DNA of 64,000 bases, from assembly GCA_029532415.1 (NCBI GenBank), contig JAQOTA010000053.1, positions 1,736,001 to 1,800,000 on the forward strand. The letters run 5' to 3'. The notes under the pieces were generated by a model, which was given only the letters and a program-made list of their open reading frames with translations, made no database searches and was not told where the DNA came from. Below are positions 35,841 through 46,766 of the stretch, piece after piece (position 1 is the stretch's first letter; each line of letters opens with the position of its first letter). Position numbers and translations under genes: made by a program. The stretch comes from Marasmius tenuissimus (lineage: Eukaryota > Basidiomycota > Agaricomycetes > Agaricales > Marasmiaceae).

Positions 35841-36949
35841 TGATATACTTAACGAACATTTTGATTGCCTTGTTGTTTCGCTGGACTTTTCGTGGCTCAC
35901 ATATGCATTTATAGTCTTGATATTCCATGGACCATGTACAACACCTGTTATTTTGCAATCTTTCGAGTACCATCGAATTAGTTACGTCTTCAGACAGTCT
36001 CCAATGAACTTGATGACATGCGACTACCACGTTCAAAAGATGGTTCAAGTTGAGGCAGGTGTTGTCTAGCGTCCGTAGTTGCTCAGATCACAAAACTCCG
36101 GGAACGGTCGTGGGCATGCAAACGAATGGGTTCAAAAAATGTGTAGCTTTCAAGCGTGGACTCTAGTGTAACAGGTCTATTCGGAATCCTCGAGGGCTTG
36201 TCGCTTCTGCTTTGACAACTGAGTCATTCTACGAAGGTAGCTGTTTTCGTGATGGTTATATGGTGTTCATTGACGAATGGACAATTGAGAACGTACTCAT
36301 CGTATTGGCACCTGAAAGCAACCAGGTCAGTGTTCTGTTTCTCAAAATAGTGTTTCAGAGCAAACGCACTTTTCATACGCGTGTTTCTCGTGTTCGCACT
36401 CCCAAGGCCAATAGTTCTTCTCCTTCCGACAGACGTTCAAGGGTAGCAAGAGCCTATATAGATAGTAACGGGTCGTCCATAAATTTCATGCATTTCGTCA
36501 GCTTTCTCTCCAGACATAATTCGCAGGAAACGTACGCAGAACAGTTATCTCTCCATCCCAGAGGCACTCTGGCCTTCTTCAACTCCTCCTGGGTTGCCAA
36601 TGTCGAGGTCATTTCGAGTAGCCGTTACAGTCCGAGTCCGACGTTATATGGGAGTTCGCTAATTGGTCAATGTTGTTTGTGATGTAAACAAACGCTTTGC
36701 TCGGTCGTTGTCCGTGAACTCATTCATTTCCTTCCTTCCTCCACTATCGAGGTCTACTTCGCTCAAACTCTCTGTGCTGCTGCAGATGCCCTAAGGGTAC
36801 TCAAAGGGCTCTCCAAACTTCACCTTCCCAGTGCACACATGATACCCATGAGCTCTCCAAATTTTCGCCTGACATCTGTTAATTAACCGCCGGTCCGGCT
36901 GAAAGCGACACGAACGAACCCCGAATTGATCTCTCGACCTCCACCACCG
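35841..36949. other. Intergenic, nothing recognised
   Basis: About 1.1 kb. An open frame of 156 codons (36212-36682, plus) opens at TTG and lacks domain features. The region just before 36950 likely holds the dioxygenase promoter. Confidence 0.4.
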
Positions 36950-38210
36950 ATGCAAGTCCTCTCACAGATTTCACGTACACCCTTTCGTAGGAAATTGCTC
37001 AACGGAGTGTTGCCTCGGATTCGGCAATGGTCTTCCTTTACCATGGAAGACAGCGCCCTCACAATCGACGCCCTCGGAGCTTCATTCCCATACGTCTGGC
37101 TTCGCGATTCATGTCAATCCGAGCAGTCTGTTCATCCAGCGACCACACAAAAGCTACATCAAACTTCTGATATTTCGCCGGATATCCGACCTACCGTTGT
37201 GAAGCTGGCAGGAGAGAAAGGAATCATCATCGAATGGGAGGATGGTCACCAATCGTTCTTCGACAAGGAGTTTTTGAAGAGGCACTCGTCTCCAGAAAAC
37301 CTGGCCGAATTTCACAGGGATGTTTCTCAGAAAATGTGGAATAAGGATCAGGTCACTGCGTTGGACCTCTTTATTCAGTACGACGATGTGAAGACTCCCT
37401 CCGGTCTTCTCAGGGCCATGAATCAACTCTGCCAGTATGGTCTGCTGTTTGTTGTAAGTTTCACGCTCTCTGTGGATCCTATAATTTGTGATACTTACTT
37501 CTCCATCACCAGCGTGGCGTCTCCAATGTTGAGACCGACAACGCGACTTGCGAGCTTCGTACACTTGCCTCTCTCTTCAGTGACATACGACCTACCTTCT
37601 ACGGCGAACTCTGGGATGTTCAAAACAAGAATAGCGAAAATATCGCGTATACAAATCTCAAGCTCGACTTCCATATGGATCTCCTGTCAGTTACCCTTAT
37701 GCTCACCGTAGACATACCAGTTCCAACGCTGACATCCAGTCTAGGTACTTTGCGAACCCACCCCGTTACCAAGTCCTTCACTCTCTTCGCAACAGAGTCG
37801 AGGGAGGAACGTCTGTCTTCGTCGACGCTCTCCACGTAGCGCAGCAGCTAAAGGATCACCACCCCTCCGATTACGACTTTCTCACCAAGGTGCCCGTACC
37901 ATTCCAGTACGTAAACGGCGGACGACATTACCACCAGACGCATCCTACGATCCAACTCTCGTCTACAAGCGATGTGATCAAACATATCAACTACAGCCCG
38001 CCATTCCAAGCACCACTCCTTTTGTCAACCCCCATTGAATTCTATCACGCTTTGCGCAACTTTGAGAGGAGTCTTCAGGATCCTCAGAATATCTATAGGT
38101 ATACGCTGCAGGAGGGAGATACAGTCTTCTTCGACAACAGGAGGGTACTTCACGCTCGTACGGCTTTTGCAGATCGGTCGCAAGGTCAAGGAGATATAAT
38201 CGCTGGCTGA
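36950..38210 (+). CDS. Gamma-butyrobetaine/TML dioxygenase-like, frameshift near 3' end
   Basis: A Fe(II)/2-oxoglutarate oxygenase of the BBOX/TMLH group in carnitine synthesis. ATG at 36950 gives a basic, Arg-rich, acid-free start (MQVLSQISRTPFRRKLLNG) suited to a mitochondrial presequence. The N-terminal DUF971-like zinc-type domain (FPYVWLRDSCQSEQ) comes first. The catalytic jelly roll has the metal site H-x-D in LDFHMDLLYFANPPRY (junction at CTAG^G, about 37745) and the distal His in DNRRVLHARTAFADR. Two introns. The ATG frame ends at 38210 (GDIIAG), but the family's expected end (NRWLKGCY then EGDIMWDRARSLR) lies just ahead in another frame up to about 38290. A single missing A in the run near 38196-38201 explains this. 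Could be sequencing error, recent decay or a tolerated truncation. Confidence 0.82.
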
Positions 38211-38390
38211 AGGGTTGTTACTTCGAAGGCGACATCATGTGGGATAGGGCGAGGTCACTGAGGTCAAAAGTCCCGACAGCTTCGGCGTAGAATGTGCATC
38301 GTTTGGTCTCTTCAATGGTTTCTCCGAGTACGACAGGATTTGAATGGATGACATTGACTATGAATACAACTCCGATAAATCTGGAATCCC

Positions 38391-39774
38391 TTAGAGCTTG
38401 CTCTTTTCCGTGCTCTTCTTGATGTAGGCAATACCTCCGCCCAGAACGACCTGGAAAACGTTGAGCACCGTCAGCCTGGGAAATGACACGAAAACCAAGG
38501 GACATCACCTTGCCACTGTTCAAGTTTTTGGTGACGAAAGCGACCTCAGTGGTGCCTTCAGGACCTGAGCCAACTTCCCAGATCTGGGTCTCGAGGTTGT
38601 CACCGGGCTTCACGGGTGAGGTAAATCTGACGCCAAAGAACTTGAGTGCGTTCGGGTCGTTGCCACCTACGGCCTTGAGAAGAGCGCGTGCGGCGAATCC
38701 GAAGGTCGACAATCCGTGGAGGATAACGCCTCCAAAGCCAGCGGCCTGACCAATTTTTGGATCTAGGGCCATGGGTAAGTCCGCGAAGACGCGAAGACGG
38801 TGAAAGGTAGATGTACCGATGTGAAGTGGGTTGTAGTCTCCACTTAGTCGGAAGACGATAGCCTGCTCGGGCGTGGTCGCATCCTTGACAGTCCAATCGG
38901 GTTCGCGTTTGGGAATTTCCTTTCCTTGAGGTGGACCTGCAATGGCTTTGGAAAACTTCTGACCGGTGACCTTTGCACCGACATTGAAGGAGGAGCTCTG
39001 AACATCGGGCATAAATATCGGACAAAGGGAGGGCTAGGGAGAAGGAACGCACGTAAAGCTTGGCATACGGGACACCTTTGGGGTCAACGAGAAGGTTTTC
39101 GGCGGTCAAGATGAGACCGCTTTCTGTACAACGAGACAACTCAGCCCTTCTCCGTGCTGCAATCGGGAGGCGCACGCACTGTTCTCGGCAACTGCTGTGT
39201 ATCTGGTCTTCCACTTCCAGCCCTGTCCGCTAACCAAGGGTAGTGGCTTGAGGATTTCGATAGATTGTGTACCGTGGACCTACGTAAGGCGGAACTCGTC
39301 GGGGATGGAACACGGCCATGAGCTGTTGATGAAACATACCACTCTGTTGGGGTCCATCTTGGGCACGCCGGGCAAGCGACCTCCACCGCCTACACGCTCA
39401 GAGAACAAATTGAGGTCCTGGTCATCGCCCTTCAAGGCAAGGACGACAGGATATGTTGGGAGTGCGGAGAAATTGGGATCTATTCAGGACTTTAGATGTG
39501 TGATTGGCAGGACAGCTTGTGGCCCAACTCACGAAGTTCTGAGTAGCAAATTCAGTGAGGCTGAAGCAGTCGAGTTCCAAGCAAAACTCACCATAAACGA
39601 AAGGGAAGTCGTCGTGCTTCGCACCGACACCAACTGCATAGGTCAAGAGATCTCGCTTATTCCAAGCGACCTGGGGATGGACGTCAGAACGATACAGAGG
39701 AAACAAAGAGAGATACAGACTGGCTTGTCAGGCAATTGGTGTCCTACGACTTTGGAAAGCTCTTCAGTAGACAT
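38391..39774 (-). CDS. Peroxisomal MaoC-type enoyl-CoA hydratase 2
   Basis: Exons include 39774..39721, 39670..39592, a 6-nt microexon 39538..39533, 39479..39340 and 39279..39180. Starts MSTEELSKVVGHQLPDKP. The first hot-dog half has YELHPNFSALPTYPVVLAL, where the microexon supplies part of Glu, Leu and part of His. The second half has the hydratase-2 motif: RLSGDYNPLHI and GFGGVILHGLSTFGFAARALL (Asp/His catalytic pair). The end is reached through a 58-bp intron after NLNSGK: VVLGGGIAYIKKSTEKSKL. SKL is a peroxisomal targeting signal. It hydrates 2-enoyl-CoA in beta-oxidation, like the hydratase domain of the multifunctional enzyme Fox2/MFE-2 but as a free protein. It diverges from the zinc-cluster gene. 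Confidence 0.87.
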
Positions 39775-40134
39775 GGTGGTAGAGAATCAAGGTGACGGTT
39801 AGAGTACGATCAATTTCCGGAATCATGCTGGATCATATACGGACCGGGTCCCGGTAACTTGGAAAAGCCGGACGCTTCCCCGCACTCAACGCATTTCCCC
39901 ACGAGAGCACTCGAAATTCCTTCCAGAACACCCCATGCAATTGGTGACCTGCAGTCCGCCCTGTCCGCCCTGAAAAAATACCGAAATGCCCGACACACAA
40001 TTTCTGAATTGCTTTGAATCAGCATCGGCGGTGCTCTCCGTTTTCATCGCTTGTCCAATTGCAAGTCCTTGCCGAGTCAGGTTATGTTCTGACCACCAGG
40101 ACATAACAAATTGGTGGTCTCCAGTTCATGGATC
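39775..40134. promoter_or_regulatory. Divergent promoter, hydratase and zinc-cluster activator
   Basis: 360 bp between start codons. It contains a perfect palindrome ACCGGGTCCCGGT (39843-39855) directly after a CGG (CGGACCG overlap). Paired CGG/CCG triplets are the typical half-sites of Zn2Cys6 dimers, so this is a candidate operator for the neighbouring regulator. Binding is inferred. Confidence 0.45.
39843..39855. promoter_or_regulatory. CCGGG-T-CCCGG palindrome, candidate zinc-cluster site
   Basis: A 13-bp perfect inverted repeat with CCG/CGG ends, placed mid-way between two divergent genes, one of which encodes a zinc-cluster protein. Confidence 0.4.
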
Positions 40135-43100
40135 ATGGCTCCCATCCAACCGATATACAAGACCCCAGTAGGAGGTTTCAAGAAGAGAAGGCTTCAGAAT
40201 TCCTGCGACAATTGCAAGCAGGTGTGCACGTTTTCTTGTTTCCAAAGTTGACGCGTTCTGAGTACTTTCTTGCAGAAAAAGAGTGCGGACAACCTCTTTC
40301 TCCTAACTAATAATGAGCGCTGAGTACTGAATGGTGTTCAACGTTATTTTTGATTCAGTTCGATGTGAGTCGGATTGCTCTTTCTGATTCTCTGATTTTG
40401 ACCTCCGTTTTGGGCTTAGGCGATAGTGCAGACCAGGCCTCGAATATATGTTCTCACTGTATTTCCTTCAATCTGGAATGTACACACCGGATGGCAGAGG
40501 CGAGGGTAGCAAAGGTGCGCATTCCGTCGATTTTTAGAAATATTGTGTACTGAGCTAGGCCCCTCTAGCGTACTGGAAAACAACCAGAGGAAAGAAATGA
40601 CGCGACTGAAGTGTCGCGGCCCACCAGCTTGCCAGCGCAACCTCCAGTGCGTCTCTCCATCCACTTGTCAGATGAAGATTCGACTCAATCACAACAGCAA
40701 CAAGCATCCGTTCAACTCGAAGAATGCGATATCGAGGACGCGAAAGCACACATATCCGCCATTCTATCGACGTCATACAAGTTAACTGAGGACCACGCTC
40801 AGACGCTCAAAGTTCTTGTGCAAATATCCTGTTATGCTCGGCACCTTGAAGGACAAGTCGCTCACGCTGTCTCAGCTTCTCCGCCAGCAGCACCTAGTCT
40901 TCGCCAACCCTCGAACAGTCCCGAGCCCGAAAATCTTCCACGACCAATACCTTTTCTCTGCGATCTTCCTCGGCTCAAAGAGGATGAAGCGGAAAGAGAT
41001 ATCCCACTCTCCGAACCACTCAGACAACTACATTTCGGATTCAACGACGCGAAGGACGCCTACTATGGGAAGGGTAGCAACGTCATGCTTCTCAAGACGG
41101 CCTTCAATATCAAGGCTGGGAGCTCCGGAAAGGATCTCAGTGGTAATAGTTCAAAGCGCCCCGACTTCTGGGGCTACTTCCCTGTGAGCCCTGTGGACAT
41201 AGTTACTGGAACTCGTCATGCTCACTCAATCTCCAGTGGCAACAGCAGCTATATGACACTCAGACTCAACCATTCGATTTTCCCGATGTCGATCTCATTT
41301 TCCCTCTCGTCGCCCTCTACTTCGACAAGCTCCAGTCCAGTGTAAAGCTATTGCACAGACCGTCCTTCGAGCGAAGTGTTTATGAGGGGCTCTACCTACG
41401 CAATCGAGCTTTCGGCGCTCTGCTCTTGACAGTATGTGCATTGGGAGCTCGATTCTCCGACGATCCCAGAGTTTTCATCGACGGGGGTGGCGAGCTAAGC
41501 GCCGGCTGGAAATGGATAACCCAGCTGCGTCCGTTCGAGATCCTTTCCTTTGGCGTCGGGATAGAACCTTCAGTGTATGAAATACAAGCTATTTGCGTAA
41601 GTCATGCCGTGTGTTAGGGTGTATGCACGCAAGTGCTGATTACCATCCTTAGAACTACATCATCTTCCTCCAACCAACGACGTCTGGGGATCTCACTTGG
41701 CCTTTAGTCGCACTAGGACTCCGGTATGCACATGTGGCCGGAGCCCATCGAAGGCATTTTATGCAATACAAGCCGCTGGCGGAGCAAGAGCTTTGGAAAC
41801 GTGCATTTTGGGTCCTCATAGCCATCGACACATACTCGAGTGCCTTTTATGGACGACCGAGGTGTACCACGCCAATTGAGTGAGTGACAATACCCGACGT
41901 AGATGGCATTGATACCTGAGCAGCTTACCTTTACGCACAGCTATAATCAAGAATTTCCCCTCGAAGTTGATGACGAATATTGGGAGGATTCCGATCCAGA
42001 CAAATGTTTCAAGCAACCTCCCGGCAAACCTTCCACGATCACATTCTGGGTACAATTCCTCAAGATATTACGGGTCCTAGGAATTGCTCAGCGGTCATTC
42101 GTACGTGATCATCTGTCTCGTCCCCTCATGTTCCATTGTTTGACATCTATTTAGCTTGGGCTAAACAAGCGCGGCCTGGAAGGCCACATATGGGGTATCC
42201 CAGAAGACGAAAAAATCCTCACTGAGCTAGATTCGTTACTCAACCTCTGGATTGATCAACTTCCTGAACATCGTCGGTGCCTTTCTAATACTCCGTTGGA
42301 CTCTATCTCACTTCTCACATATAGTTCGATGGAAGCCTGACCAGCCTGACTCTGTATTTTTCAACCAATCCGCGACCATTCACTCAGTCTACTACTGGAT
42401 TCAGATTCAGATCCATCGACCTTTCATATCTGTACCCGGGCACAGTAACAAGTTCCCGAACCTGTCATATTCATCCTTGGCGGTGTGCTCGAACGCAGCG
42501 AGGTCGTGTATAAGGCTGTTGGATATACAGTCGAAGAAAGGGACTGTGGACTGGACTACCGCTCAGGTAAGTTTCGGTGATGACTCCATCACTTTGGTCT
42601 TTTTGCTTACTCTTGCCTTGAACGTCAGATGTCTCTCTATAGCTCTGCTATGGTGAGGAATGGCGAGCTTGCGGGCCTTACTGATCAGGCTGATACCATG
42701 AGTTGCATCCATAGGTACTCACGTTGAACCTGTGGGGGAACTCTCGGTTGGGATTGTCAATTGATCCTACAAGACATCTGCAGGACATACACAGGTCCAT
42801 CGCAATTTTGAAACGATTCGAAACACGGTGTGCACGAGGCTTTTCCCTCCTTTCCAATACGGTCCTCACGACTTTGCAGATGGCAGAAAGCAGGCGGCCT
42901 CGTCGACATTATTACGGAGATTCTCGCCATTACCGAAGTTCCGACTGCAAACGCTTGCGCGACGAAGAAACGTTCGAGGTCGGACGACAACGATAACGAC
43001 GAGTGCCAGGTCCCCCAGCAGGAGCAATGCTCCGTTGATGTCGACACAACACCGCAGTATCCCCCTTACAGTGACGACTGGTGGCTCAACGCAGTATTAG

Positions 43101-43547
43101 ACGCGTCACCGTCAGCCGGAGACGTAGCAGGATACCAGAATTATATCGAGCTACCGCTGTATACGGAGGATCTCTCTGGATCTTATTTCGACACGATATC
43201 TTTCGCCTCTCAGGACGGCGCCGGGGTCGGGCAACATGAACAGTTTAATCCGACACAAGGGTCCTGGGATAGTTCGCCCGGGCTACATATCGATCCCGGA
43301 TCCAGTGACGTAGCTGGTAATGCCGTTCTCACGGGTAAGGGTTCAGAATCCTGAGGATGCCCAGTGATTTAGCTCACCTATTATCGATTCCAGCTCAATC
43401 CCTCACTGGGAACGAGGCTGACCTGTGGCTTCAGGCCATTGGCGGTGACCCGTACGTACTTTCATGCCGTATGGACAACGATGGGTTTAATCCTCCATGA
43501 ATGTTAGGTGGGAAGAGTGGGTGCGATATTTTGGTGTCAATGGGTAG
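40135..43547 (+). CDS. Zn2Cys6 fungal transcription factor with two microexons
   Basis: ATG at 40135. Exon 1 (40135..40221) ends CDNCKQ; exon 2 is 7 nt (40276..40282, AAAAAGA); exon 3 is 6 nt (40359..40364, TTCGAT); exon 4 (40420..40514) continues. Together they give SCDNCKQKKIRCDSADQ then NICSHCISFNLECTHR, a perfect C-x2-C-x6-C-x9-C-x2-C-x6-C zinc cluster; the four exons sum to 195 nt, in frame. A coiled-coil-like linker (ECDIEDAKAHISAIL) leads to the fungal-specific middle domain: FPLVALYFDKLQ, LLHRPSFERSVYEG, FWVLIAIDTYSSAFYGRP, and IQIHRPFISVPG. The C-terminus is acidic and Gly/Ser-rich and ends at 43547. It should bind CGG-type sites in the nucleus. Its target pathway is unknown; a lipid role is suggested only by its neighbours. 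Confidence 0.87.
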
Positions 43548-44272
43548 CAGATTCTCCCCCCACTCTTGCTTGAGTAGGAGTCCTGGTCATGCATTTATAT
43601 CTCATGTACCTGCTTCACTACTCAATCCAACTCTTATGCGTGTAACGCGTAGCAAGGACACAACCACGTTTGTGCGGCCCCTCCCCAGCTCATAGGACTT
43701 CGTCCCAATCACATCGACAACATTAAATCTGCAAGGCGACCTGACTGCGTCTATATGTTCTGCTGAGGCCACATGGTCACTATCATAAAGTTCTAATGAA
43801 CCAGAATTCTGCGAAGGAACAGCCCTGAACGTCAGCACTCGTCAAACCGCGTACGACGCGTGGAGGCGACGCGACCAGAAATCACGTCATATTCGGTCCA
43901 AACTCCACATGAATCGCGCAATGACTTGGATTGGGGGGGAGATTGCCCAGACCAGGAACAACTTCAACTACTTATAGTCAACCAAACTCATTCATTTCCT
44001 CCGTATACGTTCAAACGTTGAACGCCCTAGATCAGTTCCACAGCCAACTTGTGCCCAAGGTCTCAGCCCATGCCAGTAGCCGGTGCTTCACGTGGTCGTG
44101 GCACTAAATCTAGTACTCTGCTGCCTCTGCGGACTCGCTATGGACAGCGCATTACATAGCGTGAGTGAAGGATGTCGATAAGAGACTGATGGCGGCGATA
44201 TAAATCTGTGTAGACGGCTGGTAGTAGAGGATGGCCCTCTGGTGAGTCTAGGCTCTAACATACCAAATGCAG
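43548..44272. other. Intergenic, no gene; lost P450 exons would have been here
   Basis: About 720 bp between the regulator and the orphan P450 end. No P450 I-helix or K-helix codons could be found. A few splice-like sites remain (for example GGTGAG at 44240). Confidence 0.4.
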
Positions 44273-44546
44273 GATTTGTCCCGGAAGATACCTAGCCATA
44301 AACACAATCTATCTCACCATCACGTACTTGCTTGCGACCTTCACCATCGTCAAAGCGGTTGATGAAGAAGGAAAGGAAATTGTCCCCAACGTCGAATTCA
44401 CTGACGGACTTCTCAGGTGCGTCAGGCGCGCGCTCAATTCCCCGAGCAGGAACTCAACGATCTGAACCTATGCCAATTATAGTCATCCAAAACCCTTCAA
44501 ATGTAGATTCATCCCGAGAAAGTCGAGCACTCCTGGGTTGGCTTGA
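44273..44546 (+). pseudogene. Orphan 3' end of a cytochrome P450
   Basis: After an intact acceptor (TGCAG at 44268-44272) the frame reads ICPGRYLAINTIYLTITYLL, the heme-binding Cys and L helix of a P450, then VKAVDEEGKEIVPNVEFTDG, a GTGCGT donor, and a last exon HPKPFKCRFIPRKSS ending at a stop (44544-44546). This matches the C-terminus of the large agaricomycete CYP family with the ICPGRYLA/HPKPF ending, not the FGTGKHACPGRFFA family of the 15-22 kb array. No upstream coding exons remain, so it is a relic. Confidence 0.75.
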
Positions 44547-44969
44547 TCTGGATGTTGAAAGACCCAAAGTTTGTGGTTCCCATTCCGTGTGATTCGTGAA
44601 CTTTTTCGTTTGTACCCTCTAGTCGATATGCTGAATGTGGCGATGGCACGTTATGCGCTAAACTTGGAATGCCAGCCGACCATATCCTTTCGCTCATGTA
44701 TTTGTTGGACCACACCCGGGATACAACGTGATCCTGGCTCTCAACCACACTTGATCAGAAATTCGGTAATACACATCCTTCATAAACGATACATACATGG
44801 GAGTCCATAAAACATGGACAAAGAATGGTTAGTAAGTAAGTAAGAGATAGGAGAATCTAAGATACTACGGTACTACAAACCAAATCGGAGAACGATATCA
44901 CAAAGCAAGAAATCATAGTCATAAGTAAACGTTTAAACACCTGGGGTCCCAGACCACTCCAAACTCTCA
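44547..44969. other. Intergenic, nothing recognised
   Basis: About 420 bp between the P450 relic and the stop of the cupin gene. No motif recognised. Confidence 0.4.
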
Positions 44970-46438
44970 TCATCCCGTTATCTCCTTGGGCCTCGCATGA
45001 TGCGTCGGTAACTGTCCACCCACCATCACCCGTATGGTAGGAACAAAACTCTTCCGGAAACCTATCCCCCTGATCAGGAATCCCAAGAAGAAAAACGCCA
45101 AATACGCCTTGGGCCCCGCTCGCACGCTCTTCGCCACCATCATCGCGTACTTCACGTATAGTTTTTGGAAGACTTTGCGGTACTTTGCGAACCGTTTCAT
45201 CAGCCTCTCGAGGATGAAAGTGATTAGGATGACGATTTTGGAAGTCATGAATGAGGGTCTCGAGCGTCTGGGAGAGTTGGGGCTGGTTGAAGGGTCGGTC
45301 GGTGATGAGAGTTGCAAGGGGTCGTCGGCTTCGTTCGCTTGGATTTCACGTGCTTGGACGAAATGTAGTTTGGCGGGACGGTTTGATATATTTTGAACGG
45401 AGTATCGGTTGCCTGTGTCCTAATTTCAGAGGGAGGCTGGAGATGAAGCGTAAATTGACTCACCTCTTGGAACCATGAAGGAACTACCCTGACACAGAAC
45501 GTATTGCGTTTCATGTATTCTTGCACAGACTGCTCCCTCTACTACGTAAAATATCTGGGTTGTGGGTTCAGCAAGCGGGCAGCGGCAAAAAGAGTAAATC
45601 GAAACACACATAGGTATTGTCTCTCGTCGCCTTGTAAGCCTTGAGAACATTAGGCGGTAGAAGCAATCTCCCTGAGGCGATGAATCGTTCGTCCCCAAAG
45701 TCCTTTCGAAATGACCACTCTGACTGCGAAGGTTGAAGCGCATTGTTTCCATATGTCGCGGTGCATGTGAGAGCTAAAACGTCAAAGTTTTGGTCTTAGT
45801 CTTCATTTCGTGAATTAAATACCACAAAAAAACTCACTTCGTTCGACCTCCTCGCCCGTCCTGTACTGTAGGACCTTTCCGACCTGAGGTGTATCGCCAT
45901 CCCAACCCTGCTCCGGAAACGCTGGTGTAATATCCCCCGACTTTGATTCCTCTCTCTGGGCTGCTGACTTTGACCGCGACGATGTCCTATTCCGTTTTGT
46001 CTTTGGCGGCGGTACCAAGCCATCAACAGTGCGTTTGATCGTGACAGCACTGCTACTAGCTGCTGTTGTATTCGCCGGTGTCACACTCCCCTCCCCATCC
46101 TCAGGCGCAGCACCTCCGTCCAACTCGGCCCTCCCTCCTCCCGGAGAAGTAAGAAGTACTTCTGGAACCGAAGGGCCTTCATGTTCCGACGAATCTGGTG
46201 CTTGCACGAATGTAAATTTCGACTCGTGTAGAGCAGCGTCCGATTCTGAATTTGACATAGCAGTCGGTGGCTCAAAAGCTGTTGTTGGTTTTGGACTGTC
46301 GAAAACAGGTGATGGTGGCATTATAGTGTCTGAGGTCGAGTCGCCGGTTGCGTCAGCATAGGAAGAGATGGTTGAGTCTGAACGAGTCGATCCTGTGGGT
46401 GAAGGAGGTCTGGGTGTCGCTGTATCGTCTCTGTCCAT
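44970..46438 (-). CDS. CENP-C-type cupin protein with hydrophobic C-terminal tail
   Basis: Exons 46438..45838, 45773..45610, 45554..45464 and 45412..44970 sum to exactly 1299 nt, 432 residues. Residues 1-165 are acidic, Ser/Thr/Pro-rich. From about 170 the sequence follows fungal CENP-C/Mif2: EQGWDGDTPQVGKVLQYRTG, FRKDFGDERFIASGRLLLPP, NTYIFYVVEGAVCARIHET, GSSFMVPRGNRYSVQNIS, KLHFVQARE, the dimerising cupin of the kinetochore protein. The DNA/nucleosome-binding CENP-C motif (Arg-rich then PLEYW) that should precede it is not seen; in its place is TIKRTVDGLVPPPKTKRNR. Beyond the cupin are about 115 extra residues with a basic amphipathic stretch (about 344-375) and a hydrophobic helix near 387-404 (AYLAFFFLGFLIRGIGF). 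Likely a paralog; location unknown. An upstream exon cannot be ruled out. Confidence 0.8.
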
Positions 46439-46766
46439 TTTGAACACTGAGCAGAAGGTTATCTACAAGAAATAGAGTGTTTGAGGGCGCTGTAGAGGAT
46501 GCTGGCCCTCTCGCTCAGGCTGTAGTGACTGTTCGCTCGTGGGCGTTGAGATGCAAGGCGGGAAGCGCGCGGAATTCGGCAACCATTGTTTCCAAGCGCC
46601 CGGAAGCGCCCATTGACATGTGCCTTACACTTCCACAAGCACCCACAAGCTGAGCACGACTTCTGACAGTGACGTTGACAAACTCCACAGTCATACACTG
46701 TATTGGTACTGTATCATCCATGGGAAACTGATCTATTCTTCCTTGTACTTCGCTGCGATCTGCAGC
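46439..46766. promoter_or_regulatory. Promoter of cupin gene, 3' end of ridA
   Basis: About 330 bp. A TTTCTTGTAG-type acceptor near 46470 could mark an intron in the 5' leader of the cupin gene. No CENP-C motif codons are present. Confidence 0.4.

Noticed and set aside
36212..36682. 156-codon plus-strand open frame
   Set aside because: Opens at TTG, no domain, composition unlike the neighbours. Not supported as a gene.
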